Position numbers and translations under genes: made by a program
Origin: Lentilactobacillus sp. Marseille-Q4993
GTDB lineage: Bacteria; Bacillota; Bacilli; Lactobacillales; Lactobacillaceae
Direction of reading: 5' to 3'
Assembly: GCF_951230165.1 (NCBI RefSeq)
Contig: NZ_CATNVB010000005.1
Span: 23,672-87,671 of the forward strand
DNA length: 64,000 bases
Shown: piece after piece, positions 10,566 to 19,887 of the stretch
How positions within the stretch are numbered: position 1 is the stretch's first letter
Layout: every line of letters starts with the position of its first letter
Notes under the pieces: generated by a model
Database searches by the model: none
What the model saw: only the letters and a program-made list of their open reading frames with translations
What the model was told of the DNA's origin: nothing

Positions 10566-11421
10566 TGGATTCCACTTCCGAAACTAAATCAAGGGTAAAT
10601 GGTCTGAGCTTATTACTTCTAACATCTTGGATAATCCGTTCGGATGAACGCATATAGTCATCCTTCATCCCAATCTTGCTAGTAATTTCCATTAATAGAT
10701 CAACCGTTGTTAATTCTAAGGCACTTTCATTAAGATGATATCTTTCCATAATTGATTTTGGGCTAAACTCCCTGAAAAAATCAAGTGCATAAAGAGCAAT
10801 ATCGTCACTTGAATAAGCAGTTTCTTTAACTGCTCCAGTCAAAGCTAACTTATTTGCAAGTTCTTGATTAGCAAACTTTGGCCACAATATACCAGGGGTG
10901 TCTAACAATTCTAGCTCCCCATTGTTTGATTTCATCCATTGCTGGCCCTTAGTAACTCCGGGCCGGTTTCCGACTTGAGCAGCCTTACGATTTACCAATC
11001 GGTTTAGAACCGTGGATTTACCCACGTTTGGGACCCCGACACTGACCGCTCTGATTGGCCTGGTCTTCATTCCCTTATCTCGTTCACGTTGTAACTTATC
11101 CGCCAAAATTGGTTCAATCACTTCAAGAACGTTTTTGATTCCAAACTTGGTCTTGGCATCAACCGCAATTGCCGGTTGACCATTTTCCCTAAAATATCGT
11201 AACCAATCCTGAGTTCGATTTGGGTCAGCCAAGTCCTTTTTAGTTAGGATGTACAAGTGAGGCTTATCCCCACTAATTCTTTTAACTTCTGGATTCATTG
11301 ATGAAAATGGAATCCGGGCATCTAAAATTTCAAACACAATATCGACAACCGAAATATTTTCCTCAAACTGTCTAATTGCTTTTGCCATGTGGCCTGGAAA
11401 CCATTGAATATTAACTGCCAT
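10555..11421 (-). CDS. rbgA: Ribosome biogenesis GTPase RbgA (YlqF)
   Basis: Circularly permuted GTPase needed for late assembly of the 50S ribosomal subunit. The permuted order of G motifs is visible: TKKDLADP (G4) comes first, then GVPNVGKST (G1) and DTPGI (G3). The N-terminal IQWFPGHMAKA signature of the YlqF family is present, and a C-terminal RNA-binding ANTAR-like region follows. It has 288 residues, normal length. A GGAGG ribosome site precedes the start. It is immediately downstream of the yozE-like gene and overlaps rnhB. Confidence 0.95.
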   Translation of the reverse strand: MAVNIQWFPGHMAKAIRQFEENISVVDIVFEILDARIPFSSMNPEVKRISGDKPHLYILTKKDLADPNRTQDWLRYFRENGQPAIAVDAKTKFGIKNVLEVIEPILADKLQRERDKGMKTRPIRAVSVGVPNVGKSTVLNRLVNRKAAQVGNRPGVTKGQQWMKSNNGELELLDTPGILWPKFANQELANKLALTGAVKETAYSSDDIALYALDFFREFSPKSIMERYHLNESALELTTVDLLMEITSKIGMKDDYMRSSERIIQDVRSNKLRPFTLDLVSEVESNDD

Positions 11422-11432
11422 TTTTCTCCTCC

Positions 11433-11651
11433 CTAGAGACTTTCTCGATACTGCTGAAACGCTTCGTCAAAAATCGTCATAGTAGGCAAGTAACTGGCAT
11501 TCTCTTCCAAGTATTTGGAAAGAGTTTCAAAATCAGTTTCTTGCTTAGGAAACGATTGGTCCATTGAGGCGTTATTGGCAAATTCCGCAACGGAATCAGG
11601 ACTGGAGGGATTCCTCTTGGTCATCAAAAATTCATAAAATGTTTTTCTCAC
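11433..11651 (-). CDS. YozE-family SAM-like protein
   Basis: A 72-residue soluble protein of the YozE/UPF0346 family, which folds as a small SAM-like helical domain. The family hallmark FYEFLMTKRNPSSPDSVAEF near the N-terminus and the FETLSKYLEE helix are present. The biochemical function is unknown. It lies between the YpmS-like gene and rbgA with 11-14 base gaps, so it is co-transcribed. The neighbouring YpmS- and YpmR-like genes recall the ypm cluster of Bacillus. Confidence 0.85.
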   Translation of the reverse strand: MRKTFYEFLMTKRNPSSPDSVAEFANNASMDQSFPKQETDFETLSKYLEENASYLPTMTIFDEAFQQYRESL

Positions 11652-11665
11652 TTTGGTATCTCTCC

Positions 11666-12259
11666 CTACTTGCTGCTTGGTAATAAGACGTCAAATTTAA
11701 ATGCGCCATCGCCCTTAAGACTGATTTTGTCTGCCTTAAAGTTAACTCCATTTTTCCCGTTGATATTTCTAATATCAAGATAGACGTTCTTCTTTAGTGG
11801 ATCCAATGAAACCCATTTTGGTAGATTGTAGTTATGCTTAACAAACGAAAGAACAACAGATGCTGGAACTTTAAAGTTAGCAATTGATAGCGTCGTTGCC
11901 TTAAGCTTAACGTTACCATCTTTCATAACCGTTGGCTTGAAGGACAATCCATAATCGACCTTTGAACCAAGCACGTCAAAAGTCCCATAAACAATTCCCT
12001 GATCTTTTACGACAAACCGATATTGAACTTTCCCGTTTTTAGATTGAAATTTCTTTAGGTAGAATGACGAAAGACTATTGATCTGCTCCTTCTTCATTGA
12101 AACCGTTGCTAGTTTTTTAGTAGTTGGGACTGCAGACTCCTTGATGCTGCCACCACCTGCGGTCAAAACGTAGCCGAAAACAAACACAATTCCTAGTAGA
12201 ATGACAGCAATTAGTGACCAAAAGGCAATTTTGTACGGGTTCTTGGATTTGCTATGCAT
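11666..12259 (-). CDS. YpmS-like membrane-anchored protein (DUF2140)
   Basis: A 197-residue protein with one N-terminal membrane segment (about residues 11-33, FWSLIAVILLGIVFVFGYVL) preceded by basic residues, so the rest is extracellular. The ectodomain has the DUF2140/YpmS pattern of beta strands and the motif VKHNYNLPKWVSLDP. The function is not known; in Bacillus the gene neighbours the SGNH hydrolase ypmR, as it does here, six bases downstream. The pair may act together on envelope lipids, but that is inference only. Confidence 0.8.
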   Translation of the reverse strand: MHSKSKNPYKIAFWSLIAVILLGIVFVFGYVLTAGGGSIKESAVPTTKKLATVSMKKEQINSLSSFYLKKFQSKNGKVQYRFVVKDQGIVYGTFDVLGSKVDYGLSFKPTVMKDGNVKLKATTLSIANFKVPASVVLSFVKHNYNLPKWVSLDPLKKNVYLDIRNINGKNGVNFKADKISLKGDGAFKFDVLLPSSK

Positions 12260-12265
12260 AAGTGA

Positions 12266-13135
12266 TTACTCCTTTAAATTTGGAACGTAAAGTTTCATTT
12301 GTTGGTAAAGACGGTCGGTCATAATTTGATATCCCTTTTTATTTGGGTGAAAGTGATCTGAATTTGATAGCAAACTATTTTTATCACCACTGCCAGCCAA
12401 AATTTGGTTAATAGCTGTTTCATCCAACTGTTTGCTCATAGAAGGCAACTCACTAGCTCGGTCCGCCAATTTTTGATGATCCTTTTTACTCTGGTATTGG
12501 CCATCGGATAACTTATCACTGATATTGACATAGTGTGCGTGATCCATTTTGTTGATAACCGATTTGCTAGTCTCGTTAGTATCTGAAATCATTCGAGAAA
12601 TAAATTTAACTTGTGGTAAATATACATAAACCGGGTTATAAATACCAAAAACAAAAATTTCTGCGTCTGGATTTAATTTTTTTATATTGGTCAGAAGTCT
12701 GGTTATCCGTTGTTGATACTTGTTTTCAAACGCCGATGCCTTATCATTCAGTTTAGTCTGACTGGATGTGAACAAATTATTCTTTAAAAAGTGAATAACG
12801 TCATTACCACCTGTCGTAACCGTAATTACATTTGCTTGTTTAAGGTTGGCTCGTAGCTTTGAATTAGTTTCCACTCTGTGATTGATTTGATTAGTAGTCT
12901 CACCAGCAATTCCAAAGTTAGAGCTTGATACTCTCAGCTTCGGGTTGTTTACCTTTATTTTATGATTAATTTGGTAAACATAGCCACCACGATCATCGGG
13001 ATCCCCAACTCCTTGAGTCAATGAATCACCGACTGCAGTGATATCGATTCGCTTTGGATTGTTTGCTTTATGTTTTACTAACACTACCGATAATGCAAAA
13101 ACCAGCAGAGAAACAACACTAACTCCAAGCACCAA
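12266..13135 (-). CDS. SGNH/GDSL-family lipase or esterase (YpmR-like), start uncertain
   Basis: Membrane-anchored SGNH hydrolase. Block I is AVGDSLTQGVGD with the nucleophile serine, block III is GGND, and block V is SDHFHPNKKGY with the Asp-His pair. The listed start is TTG 13135, which leaves a hydrophobic N-terminus lacking the basic residues of an anchor. In frame upstream are ATA 13165, ATT 13162 and ATT 13159, followed by IFIKRVLKLVLG, a proper basic n-region. A good ribosome site (AAAAAGG, 13177-13171) is eight bases before ATT 13162, and TGA at 13168 closes the frame above. So translation probably begins at a non-AUG codon near 13162. First gene of the ypmR-ypmS-yozE-rbgA-rnhB-dprA unit. 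Confidence 0.8.
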   Translation of the reverse strand: MVLGVSVVSLLVFALSVVLVKHKANNPKRIDITAVGDSLTQGVGDPDDRGGYVYQINHKIKVNNPKLRVSSSNFGIAGETTNQINHRVETNSKLRANLKQANVITVTTGGNDVIHFLKNNLFTSSQTKLNDKASAFENKYQQRITRLLTNIKKLNPDAEIFVFGIYNPVYVYLPQVKFISRMISDTNETSKSVINKMDHAHYVNISDKLSDGQYQSKKDHQKLADRASELPSMSKQLDETAINQILAGSGDKNSLLSNSDHFHPNKKGYQIMTDRLYQQMKLYVPNLKE

Positions 13136-13249
13136 CTTTAAAACTCGCTTAATAAAAATAATTATTCACACCTTTTTATCAATTTAAGGATACTTTACCA
13201 AACAAATCATCAATTTGACCTTAAGAATTGATTATAATTTAATCAGTCG

Positions 13250-13297
13250 AAAAGAGCACTAAATACTTTCAATACTGAAAATATTCCGTGCTCTTTT
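13250..13297 (-). terminator. Terminator downstream of degV
   Basis: Arms AAAAGAGCAC and GTGCTCTTTT are perfectly complementary around a 28-base AT-rich loop, and run into Ts on the minus strand. It ends the thyA-folA side of the cluster and insulates the SGNH operon. Confidence 0.75.
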
Positions 13298-13313
13298 ATA
13301 ACTTCTCATTATT

Positions 13314-14162
13314 TTATTCAGGATCATCAAAATAAAACAATGCAAAGGCACCTTCCCCAGCGTGAGTAGAAATAACGGGAGAGGTGACCTTAAGTAAAAA
13401 CGGTACATTCTGGACTTGCTCTTTTATTTTATCAGCAATCTCTGAAATTAAGTCAGTAGTGTTCACATACGAAATTCCAATGGCTTTAATTGCTTTGTCT
13501 TGACTCATACTACTAATAACGTTGTCAAAGTATTTTTTAATAAACTTAACGCCCCGACCTTTACTCTCAATTTTTAGCTTGTGGTCTTCGATTTTTAGAA
13601 TAATTTTGATGTTAAGAAAATTAGTAATGGCTCCAGCTACTGGGTGAAGACGCCCACCTTTGACGATATTATCGAGAGTCATAACTCCCATTGCCATGAC
13701 GGTGTTCTTCCTAACCGTTTCAATCCGTTCAACAATTTCATCAACTGATGCCCCGGTTGCAGCTAGTTTAGCAGCCTCGACCACTTGAAATCCTAGTCCA
13801 CGATCCGTCGTTCCACTATCTACAACAGTAACATCAGCACTTGATAATGTTGCAGCTTGCTCCGCTGCATGCACTGAACCACTAAGTTGTTCCATCATGT
13901 TGATGCACAAGACTTGACTACCATCGGCGCCCAATTTATCAAATGCGTCTACAAACTTACCAATTGGTGGTTGACTTGTCTTAGGTAGGTTGTCTGCCTC
14001 AAGCATCATTTTCACGAATTGTTCGCTGCTGATTGTTTCCCCATCAACGTAAACAGTTTCGTCAATCATGATTGATAAGGGAATGACGGTAATGTCGTAT
14101 TTCGATTTTTCATCTTCTGAAAGTTGAACGGATGAATCCGTTACGATTTTAACAGTTGCCAT
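13314..14162 (-). CDS. DegV-family fatty-acid-binding protein
   Basis: DegV proteins bind a fatty acid and, in related bacteria, act as FakB partners that present acyl groups to the kinase FakA. The typical N-terminus VKIVTDSSVQLS and the block DSGTTDRGLGFQVVEAAK are present; the GGRLHPVAG motif marks the second domain. About 282 residues, full length. ATG 14162 is preferred over the upstream GTG 14171 because GAGTGG lies at normal distance from the former. No fakA is in this window, so its partner would be encoded elsewhere. Confidence 0.9.
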   Translation of the reverse strand: MATVKIVTDSSVQLSEDEKSKYDITVIPLSIMIDETVYVDGETISSEQFVKMMLEADNLPKTSQPPIGKFVDAFDKLGADGSQVLCINMMEQLSGSVHAAEQAATLSSADVTVVDSGTTDRGLGFQVVEAAKLAATGASVDEIVERIETVRKNTVMAMGVMTLDNIVKGGRLHPVAGAITNFLNIKIILKIEDHKLKIESKGRGVKFIKKYFDNVISSMSQDKAIKAIGISYVNTTDLISEIADKIKEQVQNVPFLLKVTSPVISTHAGEGAFALFYFDDPE

Positions 14163-14221
14163 TAATGCCACTCGTTTCTTAATTTATTGTTTTACCAAAT
14201 CTTATTATAACAAACATTCAA

Positions 14222-14722
14222 TCACTTAGCCGAAGTGGTTTTTCGATTTAAAATTTGGAAAGTATGAGCATACTTGTTTTTTTCGTCAACGATACCAGGA
14301 ATCGACTTGTCGAGACTGAAATCTGAGTAATCAATTTCAGTCATGTAGGTATCACCTGAAAATTCCGCTTCAATCTTGGTTCGGTACAACCGGTCAACAT
14401 TATCAACTAACTGAGCAAAAATTCTGGAGCCACCAACTACAAAGAATTCTTCATCTGACCTAGTCTCAGCAACTTTTAAAAATTCCGGAATTGAGTGAAA
14501 AACAACTACTTCTTCTGGAAAATCATCTCGACTAGAGATAACAATATTTTCTCGGTTTGGTAATGGTCGCCCAAATGATGCAAAAGTTCTGGAACCCGCA
14601 ACAATGGGATGTCCTGTGGTAGTTTGCTTGAAGAAGTGCATATCATCAGGTAAATGCCACGGAAGCGTACCATTACTGCCAATAAGCCCGTTCTTATCTT
14701 CAGCCCAAATAAACGAAATCAT
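14222..14722 (-). CDS. folA: Dihydrofolate reductase
   Basis: NADPH-dependent reduction of dihydrofolate to tetrahydrofolate, restoring the cofactor oxidised by thymidylate synthase. It has 166 residues. MISFIWAEDKNGLIG, the substrate motif LPWHLPDDMHFFK (acidic Asp next to the folate pocket), the NADPH motif GSRTFASFGRPLPNR and VVGGSRIF are all present. The gene starts 11 bases after thyA with an AGGAG site, so the two enzymes of the dTMP cycle are made from one transcript. Confidence 0.95.
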   Translation of the reverse strand: MISFIWAEDKNGLIGSNGTLPWHLPDDMHFFKQTTTGHPIVAGSRTFASFGRPLPNRENIVISSRDDFPEEVVVFHSIPEFLKVAETRSDEEFFVVGGSRIFAQLVDNVDRLYRTKIEAEFSGDTYMTEIDYSDFSLDKSIPGIVDEKNKYAHTFQILNRKTTSAK

Positions 14723-14733
14723 TGAGCATCCTC

Positions 14734-15684
14734 CTATACAGCAACTGGTGCTTTGATTGCTGGATATGGGTCGTAGTTTTCAACCTTAATATCCGCCATA
14801 TCAAAATCATCAAGGCTTGTTTTCTCAGGGTTTAACCACAATTTAGGAGCGTCGTGAGGAGCTCTGGTAAGTTGTTCCTTAACTTGGTCAATGTGATTAA
14901 GGTAAATATGGGCATCACCAAGAGTGTGAACGAATTCGCCGACTTCTAATCCTGTTTCTCTCGCAATTAAATTAGTGAGTAATGCGTAGCTAGCAATATT
15001 GAAAGGAACGCCAAGAAAAATATCAGCTGATCGTTGATACAATTGGCAACTTAGCTTACCGTTAGCAACATAAAATTGGAACATGGTGTGGCAAGGAGGT
15101 AGAGCCATTGACGGGACATCCTCTGGGTTCCAAGCCGACACAATCATTCTTCTTGAATCTGGATGGGTTTTGATTGTATCAATAACGTTCTTGATTTGAT
15201 CAATCGTTCCACCCTGACTGGTCTTCCAGGCACGCCATTGGCTACCGTAAACTAATCCTAAATCACCGTACTTTTTGGCAAAGTCATCATCATTAACAAT
15301 TCGGTCACAGAAAATTTTCTTCTGTTCCTTGTATTGTTTGTTGAAGTCTTCATCGACTAATGAACGATGACCAAAATCAGTCATGTCAGGCCCAGAATAA
15401 TCGTTAGACTCTGTAAAACGTTGAAATGCCCACTCGTCCCAGATATGGTTTTTATGCTTTAAGAGATATTGAATATTAGTATCTCCATGAAGGAACCACA
15501 ATAATTCACTTTTAATTAACCCAAACGGCACTTTTTTGGTCGTTAATAATGGGAATCCCTTCGAAAGATCAAAGCGCATTTGGTATCCGAACGTACTGAT
15601 TGTCCCGGTATTTGTTCGGTCGGTTTTCATATTGCCGTTTTCTAACACAAACTTCTCTAAGTTTAAATAAGCGTCTTCAAGCAT
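14734..15684 (-). CDS. thyA: Thymidylate synthase
   Basis: Methylates dUMP to dTMP with methylene-tetrahydrofolate. It has 316 residues, the same length as the Lactobacillus casei enzyme, and includes the ~50-residue insertion in the small domain typical of that form (about residues 80-140). The catalytic cysteine is in [12 protein letters not shown] at about residue 198; [12 protein letters not shown] carries the phosphate-binding arginines. The start is set at 15684 because GGAGG sits seven bases upstream of it, whereas ATG 15690 is almost on top of that site. It lies between the ABC-F gene and folA. Confidence 0.97.
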   Translation of the reverse strand: MLEDAYLNLEKFVLENGNMKTDRTNTGTISTFGYQMRFDLSKGFPLLTTKKVPFGLIKSELLWFLHGDTNIQYLLKHKNHIWDEWAFQRFTESNDYSGPDMTDFGHRSLVDEDFNKQYKEQKKIFCDRIVNDDDFAKKYGDLGLVYGSQWRAWKTSQGGTIDQIKNVIDTIKTHPDSRRMIVSAWNPEDVPSMALPPCHTMFQFYVANGKLSCQLYQRSADIFLGVPFNIASYALLTNLIARETGLEVGEFVHTLGDAHIYLNHIDQVKEQLTRAPHDAPKLWLNPEKTSLDDFDMADIKVENYDPYPAIKAPVAV

Positions 15685-15699
15685 AACCATTCCTCCGAT

Positions 15700-17604
15700 T
15701 TAATTATCAAACTGAGCGAGGTACTCCCATCGCTCCATCTTGTCATTTATTTTAACATCTAAATCGTCTTTTTTCTCTTGCAATTCTGCTAATTTGCCAT
15801 AATCACTGCCATCAGTCGTCTGCATTTCCTTACCAACTGCCTCTTTCTCAGCTTCGAGTTTATCAATATCACTTTCGATATGACTATATTCCTGTTGTTC
15901 AGAGTAGGTTAGTTTGACTTTTTCTTTTGGTTTTTCAGTGTTAGCTTCATTAGTCTTTTGCTCCGCCTTAGCTTTTTTTCGCTCATTTGATTGGGCTTTA
16001 GTTTCTTGCTTAGCCTCAGCAAGGTAGTCGGTAAATCGCCCTCGCCGTTCCACAATTTGAGTATTACCCTTGAAAATCAGTAATCTATCGGCAACCTTAT
16101 CAAGGAAATATCGATCATGGGAAACAGTGATTACAGTCCCGTTAAAACCACTAATGTAATTTTCCAAAACGGTCAGTGTTGCAATATCCAAATCGTTTGA
16201 CGGCTCATCAAGTAACAGCACATTTGGCTGTTGCATCAACAATTTCAAGAGATATAACCGTCGTTTCTCACCGCCTGACAGCTTTCTAATGAGAGTTCCG
16301 TGCATAAATTTAGGGAACAGGAATTGTTCAAGAAGTTCAGTAACACTGATTTTATCCCCGTCTTTATTGGTGACTTGTTGACCAACGTCGCTCAAGTATG
16401 CGATTACCCGCTTATCCTCGTCAATTGGTTCTGTCGTCTGAGTATAATAAGCCATCTTAACTGTTTCGCCAATTTTAACGATCCCAGAGTCCAACGGCAA
16501 ACGACCAGCAATTACATTAAGCAAACTAGTTTTACCAGCCCCGTTTTCACCACTAATTCCAATACGTTCATTCCCCTGAATCAAAATAGAAAAATCTTTG
16601 AGGATTTGTTTATTACCAACTTTAAGATTGGCATCTTTCAACGAGATAACGTCTTTTCCAAGCCGACTCTGGCCAAGTGAAATGTTGACGTTTTCTTCTA
16701 ACTGAAGGCTATCTACATTTTCCTTTAGCTCATTAAAACGATTGATTCTAGCTTGTTGTTTCGTCGACCGAGCTTTAGCCCCAGTCTTCATCCATGCTAA
16801 TTCGGATTTATACAATTGATTAGTCTTATGTTGAGCGGCAATCTCACCCTCAACTCGAGTTGCTTTCTGAGCAACGTAACTTTGATAGTTACCCTCATAC
16901 TCGTATAACTTGCCAAACGATAATTCGAAAATCTTATTAGCCACCTGGTCGAGAAAATACCGGTCATGGGTAACAAGCATGATGGCTCCCTTATATGACG
17001 CTAAGTATTTTTCAAGCCATTCGATTGAATCAAAGTCCAAATGGTTAGTAGGCTCGTCAAGTAACAGCAAGTCTGGTGATTCAATCAAGACTTGAGCTAA
17101 GCCAACTCTGCGCTTCTGCCCTCCAGATAGTTCGCCAACCTTTTTATCGTAATCAAACAACTTGAGTTGAGTCAAAATTGTTTTGACGTCGTTTTGGACA
17201 TTCCAAGCATCGTCCTCATTCATCTTAGCTTCCGCTTTTTCATAACGTTTGATTGCTTGCTCATCAGTTGGATTCTCTGAATAATCGTTCAAAGCATTTT
17301 CATAATTTTTAATGGTTCGGTAGATAGTTTGGGAACCAGAAAATACTGCGTCCATAATTGATAAACTATCGTCCAATTCAGGATCCTGAGTTAAATATGA
17401 TATTTGATAGGCTTTTGAGGTTTCAATATCACCGGTAAAATCATGATCATGGTTAGAAATCGCATTCAGTAAGGAGGTCTTTCCAGCTCCGTTTGTTCCG
17501 ATCAAACCAATCCTATCTTGCTCATTGATAATAAAACTTAGGTTATCAAATAGGGTTTTCTCGCCATATGTTTTAGCTAAGTTAGTAACTCGCATTGTTT
17601 CCAT
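15700..17604 (-). CDS. ABC-F family ATPase (Uup/YfmR type)
   Basis: Soluble ATPase with two ABC domains and no membrane part; members act on the ribosome and relieve stalled translation. Domain 1 has Walker A GTNGAGKTS, signature LSGGQKRR and Walker B LLLLDEPTNHLDF. Domain 2 has GENGAGKTS, LSGGEKRR and LLLDEPSNDLDI. A linker of charged helices (about 240-310) and a C-terminal Lys/Glu-rich coiled coil (about 530-630) are as in Uup/YfmR. It has 634 residues. Because the C-terminal coiled coil is present, a housekeeping Uup/YfmR role is more likely than antibiotic protection. Immediately downstream of cca. Confidence 0.9.
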   Translation of the reverse strand: METMRVTNLAKTYGEKTLFDNLSFIINEQDRIGLIGTNGAGKTSLLNAISNHDHDFTGDIETSKAYQISYLTQDPELDDSLSIMDAVFSGSQTIYRTIKNYENALNDYSENPTDEQAIKRYEKAEAKMNEDDAWNVQNDVKTILTQLKLFDYDKKVGELSGGQKRRVGLAQVLIESPDLLLLDEPTNHLDFDSIEWLEKYLASYKGAIMLVTHDRYFLDQVANKIFELSFGKLYEYEGNYQSYVAQKATRVEGEIAAQHKTNQLYKSELAWMKTGAKARSTKQQARINRFNELKENVDSLQLEENVNISLGQSRLGKDVISLKDANLKVGNKQILKDFSILIQGNERIGISGENGAGKTSLLNVIAGRLPLDSGIVKIGETVKMAYYTQTTEPIDEDKRVIAYLSDVGQQVTNKDGDKISVTELLEQFLFPKFMHGTLIRKLSGGEKRRLYLLKLLMQQPNVLLLDEPSNDLDIATLTVLENYISGFNGTVITVSHDRYFLDKVADRLLIFKGNTQIVERRGRFTDYLAEAKQETKAQSNERKKAKAEQKTNEANTEKPKEKVKLTYSEQQEYSHIESDIDKLEAEKEAVGKEMQTTDGSDYGKLAELQEKKDDLDVKINDKMERWEYLAQFDN

Positions 17605-17606
17605 GA

Positions 17607-18818
17607 TTAATCAATCCTCTTCTTAATGGCAATTGCCAGTTGTTTCAAACTATCTGAATCATTATGGACCTCATTATTTACCACCGCGGTTTCTAGTCCA
17701 TTTAAAATCGTCCCTAAATTAGGCCCTGGTGTCGTTATTTTATTAGCAATTATATCCTTAGCTCCAAATGCTAACTCCTTCTTCGACTTGATTTGTAAAT
17801 CAGAATACCTGGCAGTAAGTGATTCTCCCTCAAGTGATAGGCCTACTTGCTTGAGTAGCTGATTGGCATTAGCCACATTTTCCTTACCAGCCAAATAAAG
17901 GTCAAAGTTCTCAATTGAGTTTGATTGCACCTGTTTTAAAACTCGAACAGTTGCCGCCACGTCTTCAATCATCTTGTTGGAAGTCTTCCAATCTCGAAGT
18001 AGTTTTTTAAGTTCGCTTTCAGCCAGGTCAAAACAAAACCCAATAACTGACCAGACTTGTTCTTCATTTTGAAGATTTAAATCAATAGTTGTCAGAGCTT
18101 TTAAATCCTCAATGTGGTCTGCAAAATGGGGAACGTGTTCTGCCATTCCGGAATCGATCATTTCGGAAATTCCAGCTGAAGGACGACGCCCCAACATCAT
18201 CTTAACGAACTCGACGTTGATTCTTTCCACGGCAATTTTAGCTAATAATGAACTATTATCGTTGATTCCAACAAGAGTATGAGGTTCGACATCAAAATCA
18301 AGTTGACTAGAAAACCTTACCGCTCTCATCATTCGCAATGCGTCTTCATTGAACCGTTCTTCAGGAACCCCGACTGCCCGAATTAGTCTGTGATTCATAT
18401 CGTCAATTCCCGAAAACAAATCAAAGATTTCACCCTTTTCGTCTAGGGCTAATGCGTTAATTGTAAAATCGCGCCGCTTTAAATCCTCTTTTAGCGATCG
18501 CACAAAGGTAACATGGTCTGGACGACGATAGTCCTGATAAGTAGATTCAGTTCGAAAGGTGGTTACTTCATAGCCATTTCCGTGATCGAGAATCATCACC
18601 GTTCCATGCTGAATTCCAGTATCAACTGTTTTTTTGAATAATGATTTTACTTCTTCCGGAAAAGCACTGGTGGCAATATCAACATCATGAATTGGGCGAC
18701 CAAGAATCGTATCTCGAACTGAGCCACCGACAAAGTAGGCCTCAAATCCGGCCGCTTCAATCGTTCTTAGAATTGGAAGTGCATCTATAAATTCCTTTGG
18801 AAAGTTTTGAATTTTCAC
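17607..18818 (-). CDS. cca: CCA-adding tRNA nucleotidyltransferase
   Basis: Adds or repairs the 3' CCA end of tRNAs using CTP and ATP without a nucleic-acid template. Class II motifs: VGGSVRDTILGRPIHDVDIA with the catalytic DVD pair at about residues 42-44, and RRDFTINALAL. The helical neck and body follow to residue 403, a normal length for Firmicute enzymes. It starts with GTG at 18818, preceded by GGCGG. First gene of the cca / ABC-F / thyA / folA / degV run, divergent from the yitT paralogue. Confidence 0.94.
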   Translation of the reverse strand: MKIQNFPKEFIDALPILRTIEAAGFEAYFVGGSVRDTILGRPIHDVDIATSAFPEEVKSLFKKTVDTGIQHGTVMILDHGNGYEVTTFRTESTYQDYRRPDHVTFVRSLKEDLKRRDFTINALALDEKGEIFDLFSGIDDMNHRLIRAVGVPEERFNEDALRMMRAVRFSSQLDFDVEPHTLVGINDNSSLLAKIAVERINVEFVKMMLGRRPSAGISEMIDSGMAEHVPHFADHIEDLKALTTIDLNLQNEEQVWSVIGFCFDLAESELKKLLRDWKTSNKMIEDVAATVRVLKQVQSNSIENFDLYLAGKENVANANQLLKQVGLSLEGESLTARYSDLQIKSKKELAFGAKDIIANKITTPGPNLGTILNGLETAVVNNEVHNDSDSLKQLAIAIKKRID

Positions 18819-18916
18819 GTTTTTCGCCGCCGTTTATAAAAGTTTTTTCTCCTAAACTATCTTAACAGAATCCATGAGGATAAAAAAGATGGACACGGCA
18901 CTTGTTTAATTGGTAG

Positions 18917-18922
18917 TATAAT
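18917..18922 (+). promoter_or_regulatory. -10 box of the first yitT-family gene
   Basis: TATAAT 30 bases before the start codon on the plus strand. There is no convincing -35 hexamer 16-18 bases away, so this is a weak call. Confidence 0.4.
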
Positions 18923-18952
18923 TCGGTTAGGACACAAACTTGGGGGAATTAC

Positions 18953-19846
18953 ATGGCAACGAATAAAGAATCATTTAAAGACAAAATAAGCGCATTTGAT
19001 TTAATTGTGATTGCACTTGGTGCAGCAATATATTCATTTGGAATCGTTTATTTTAACATTTACAACAAGCTCGCTGATGGTGGATTAACCGGGGTTACGT
19101 TGATTATTAGGGCCCTATTTCACTTTGACCCTGCTTATTCGACAATTTTGATCAATATTCCATTATTTGCCATTGGCTACAGGTTACTTGGAAAAAAAGA
19201 TATGATTTATACTTTGTACGGAACAATCGTCCTGTCTGTTTTTCTTTGGATTTGGCAACGAGTTCCCATTGTCATTAATATTCATCATGATCTCCTGCTT
19301 GCCTCGATTGGAGCCGGATTATTCGGCGGTTTTGGCTGTGGCCTCGTTTATCGTTACGGTGGGACTACCGGTGGAGTTGATATCATCGCCCGACTATTTG
19401 AGCGATTCAAGGGAGTTCAAATGGGCCAATCCCTATTATCAATTGATGTTATCGTACTGTTATCGTCGTTGATTTATCTTGATTTAAGACAAATGGCTTA
19501 CACTTTGATTTATGTTTGGATATTTTCCGTCATCGTGAACTACACTATGCAAGGAGCATACACCGGTCGAGGAATTCTAATCATCAGTAACTATCCTGAT
19601 GAAATTGCTCAAACCTTAATGGATGAATTAAGCCGCGGAGTGACTTTTCTAAACGCTGAGGGTGGGTATTCACACAACGAAAAGAAAGTTGTTTACTGTG
19701 TGGTTTCTCCAAACGAACTGCATAAATTAAAACAAATCGTGACCGCAATCGATGAGCAGGCGTTTGTTTCGATTCTCAACGTTAACGAAGCCATTGGTGA
19801 AGGTTTCACCTATAAAAAGCCCAAAAAATTCAAATTATTACCATAA
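18953..19846 (+). CDS. YitT-family membrane protein (DUF161 + DUF2179)
   Basis: Integral membrane protein of 297 residues with about six hydrophobic segments over residues 15-200 (DUF161) and a soluble C-terminal domain (DUF2179), including RGVTFLNAEGGYSHNEKKV. The family motif RYGGTTGGVDIIARL is present. The transported substrate, if any, is unknown. The ribosome site TTGGGGG precedes ATG 18953. It is a monocistronic plus-strand gene with its own terminator. A clear paralogue lies at 62355-63230; that copy has NGISTGGLDILGIV at the equivalent place and RGITIVHNAEGAYQHDAKT in the soluble domain. Confidence 0.88.
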   Translation: MATNKESFKDKISAFDLIVIALGAAIYSFGIVYFNIYNKLADGGLTGVTLIIRALFHFDPAYSTILINIPLFAIGYRLLGKKDMIYTLYGTIVLSVFLWIWQRVPIVINIHHDLLLASIGAGLFGGFGCGLVYRYGGTTGGVDIIARLFERFKGVQMGQSLLSIDVIVLLSSLIYLDLRQMAYTLIYVWIFSVIVNYTMQGAYTGRGILIISNYPDEIAQTLMDELSRGVTFLNAEGGYSHNEKKVVYCVVSPNELHKLKQIVTAIDEQAFVSILNVNEAIGEGFTYKKPKKFKLLP

Positions 19847-19849
19847 ATA

Positions 19850-19887
19850 AAACGGAACCGACCTCGTTAGAGATCGATTCCGTTTTT
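19850..19887. terminator. Terminator between yitT paralogue and the minus-strand TPR operon
   Basis: AAACGGAA...GA pairs with TC..TTCCGTTT around CCTCGTTAGAGA, followed by Ts on the plus strand; the last bases overlap the stop codon of the convergent gene at 19886. Confidence 0.75.

Noticed and set aside
16300..16680. 126-residue plus-strand frame within the ABC-F gene
   Set aside because: It is antisense to a well-conserved coding region and has no start signals or family likeness.
15700..17604. ABC-F protein as an antibiotic-resistance factor
   Set aside because: It has the C-terminal coiled coil and location of housekeeping Uup/YfmR proteins, and there is no leader attenuator before it.
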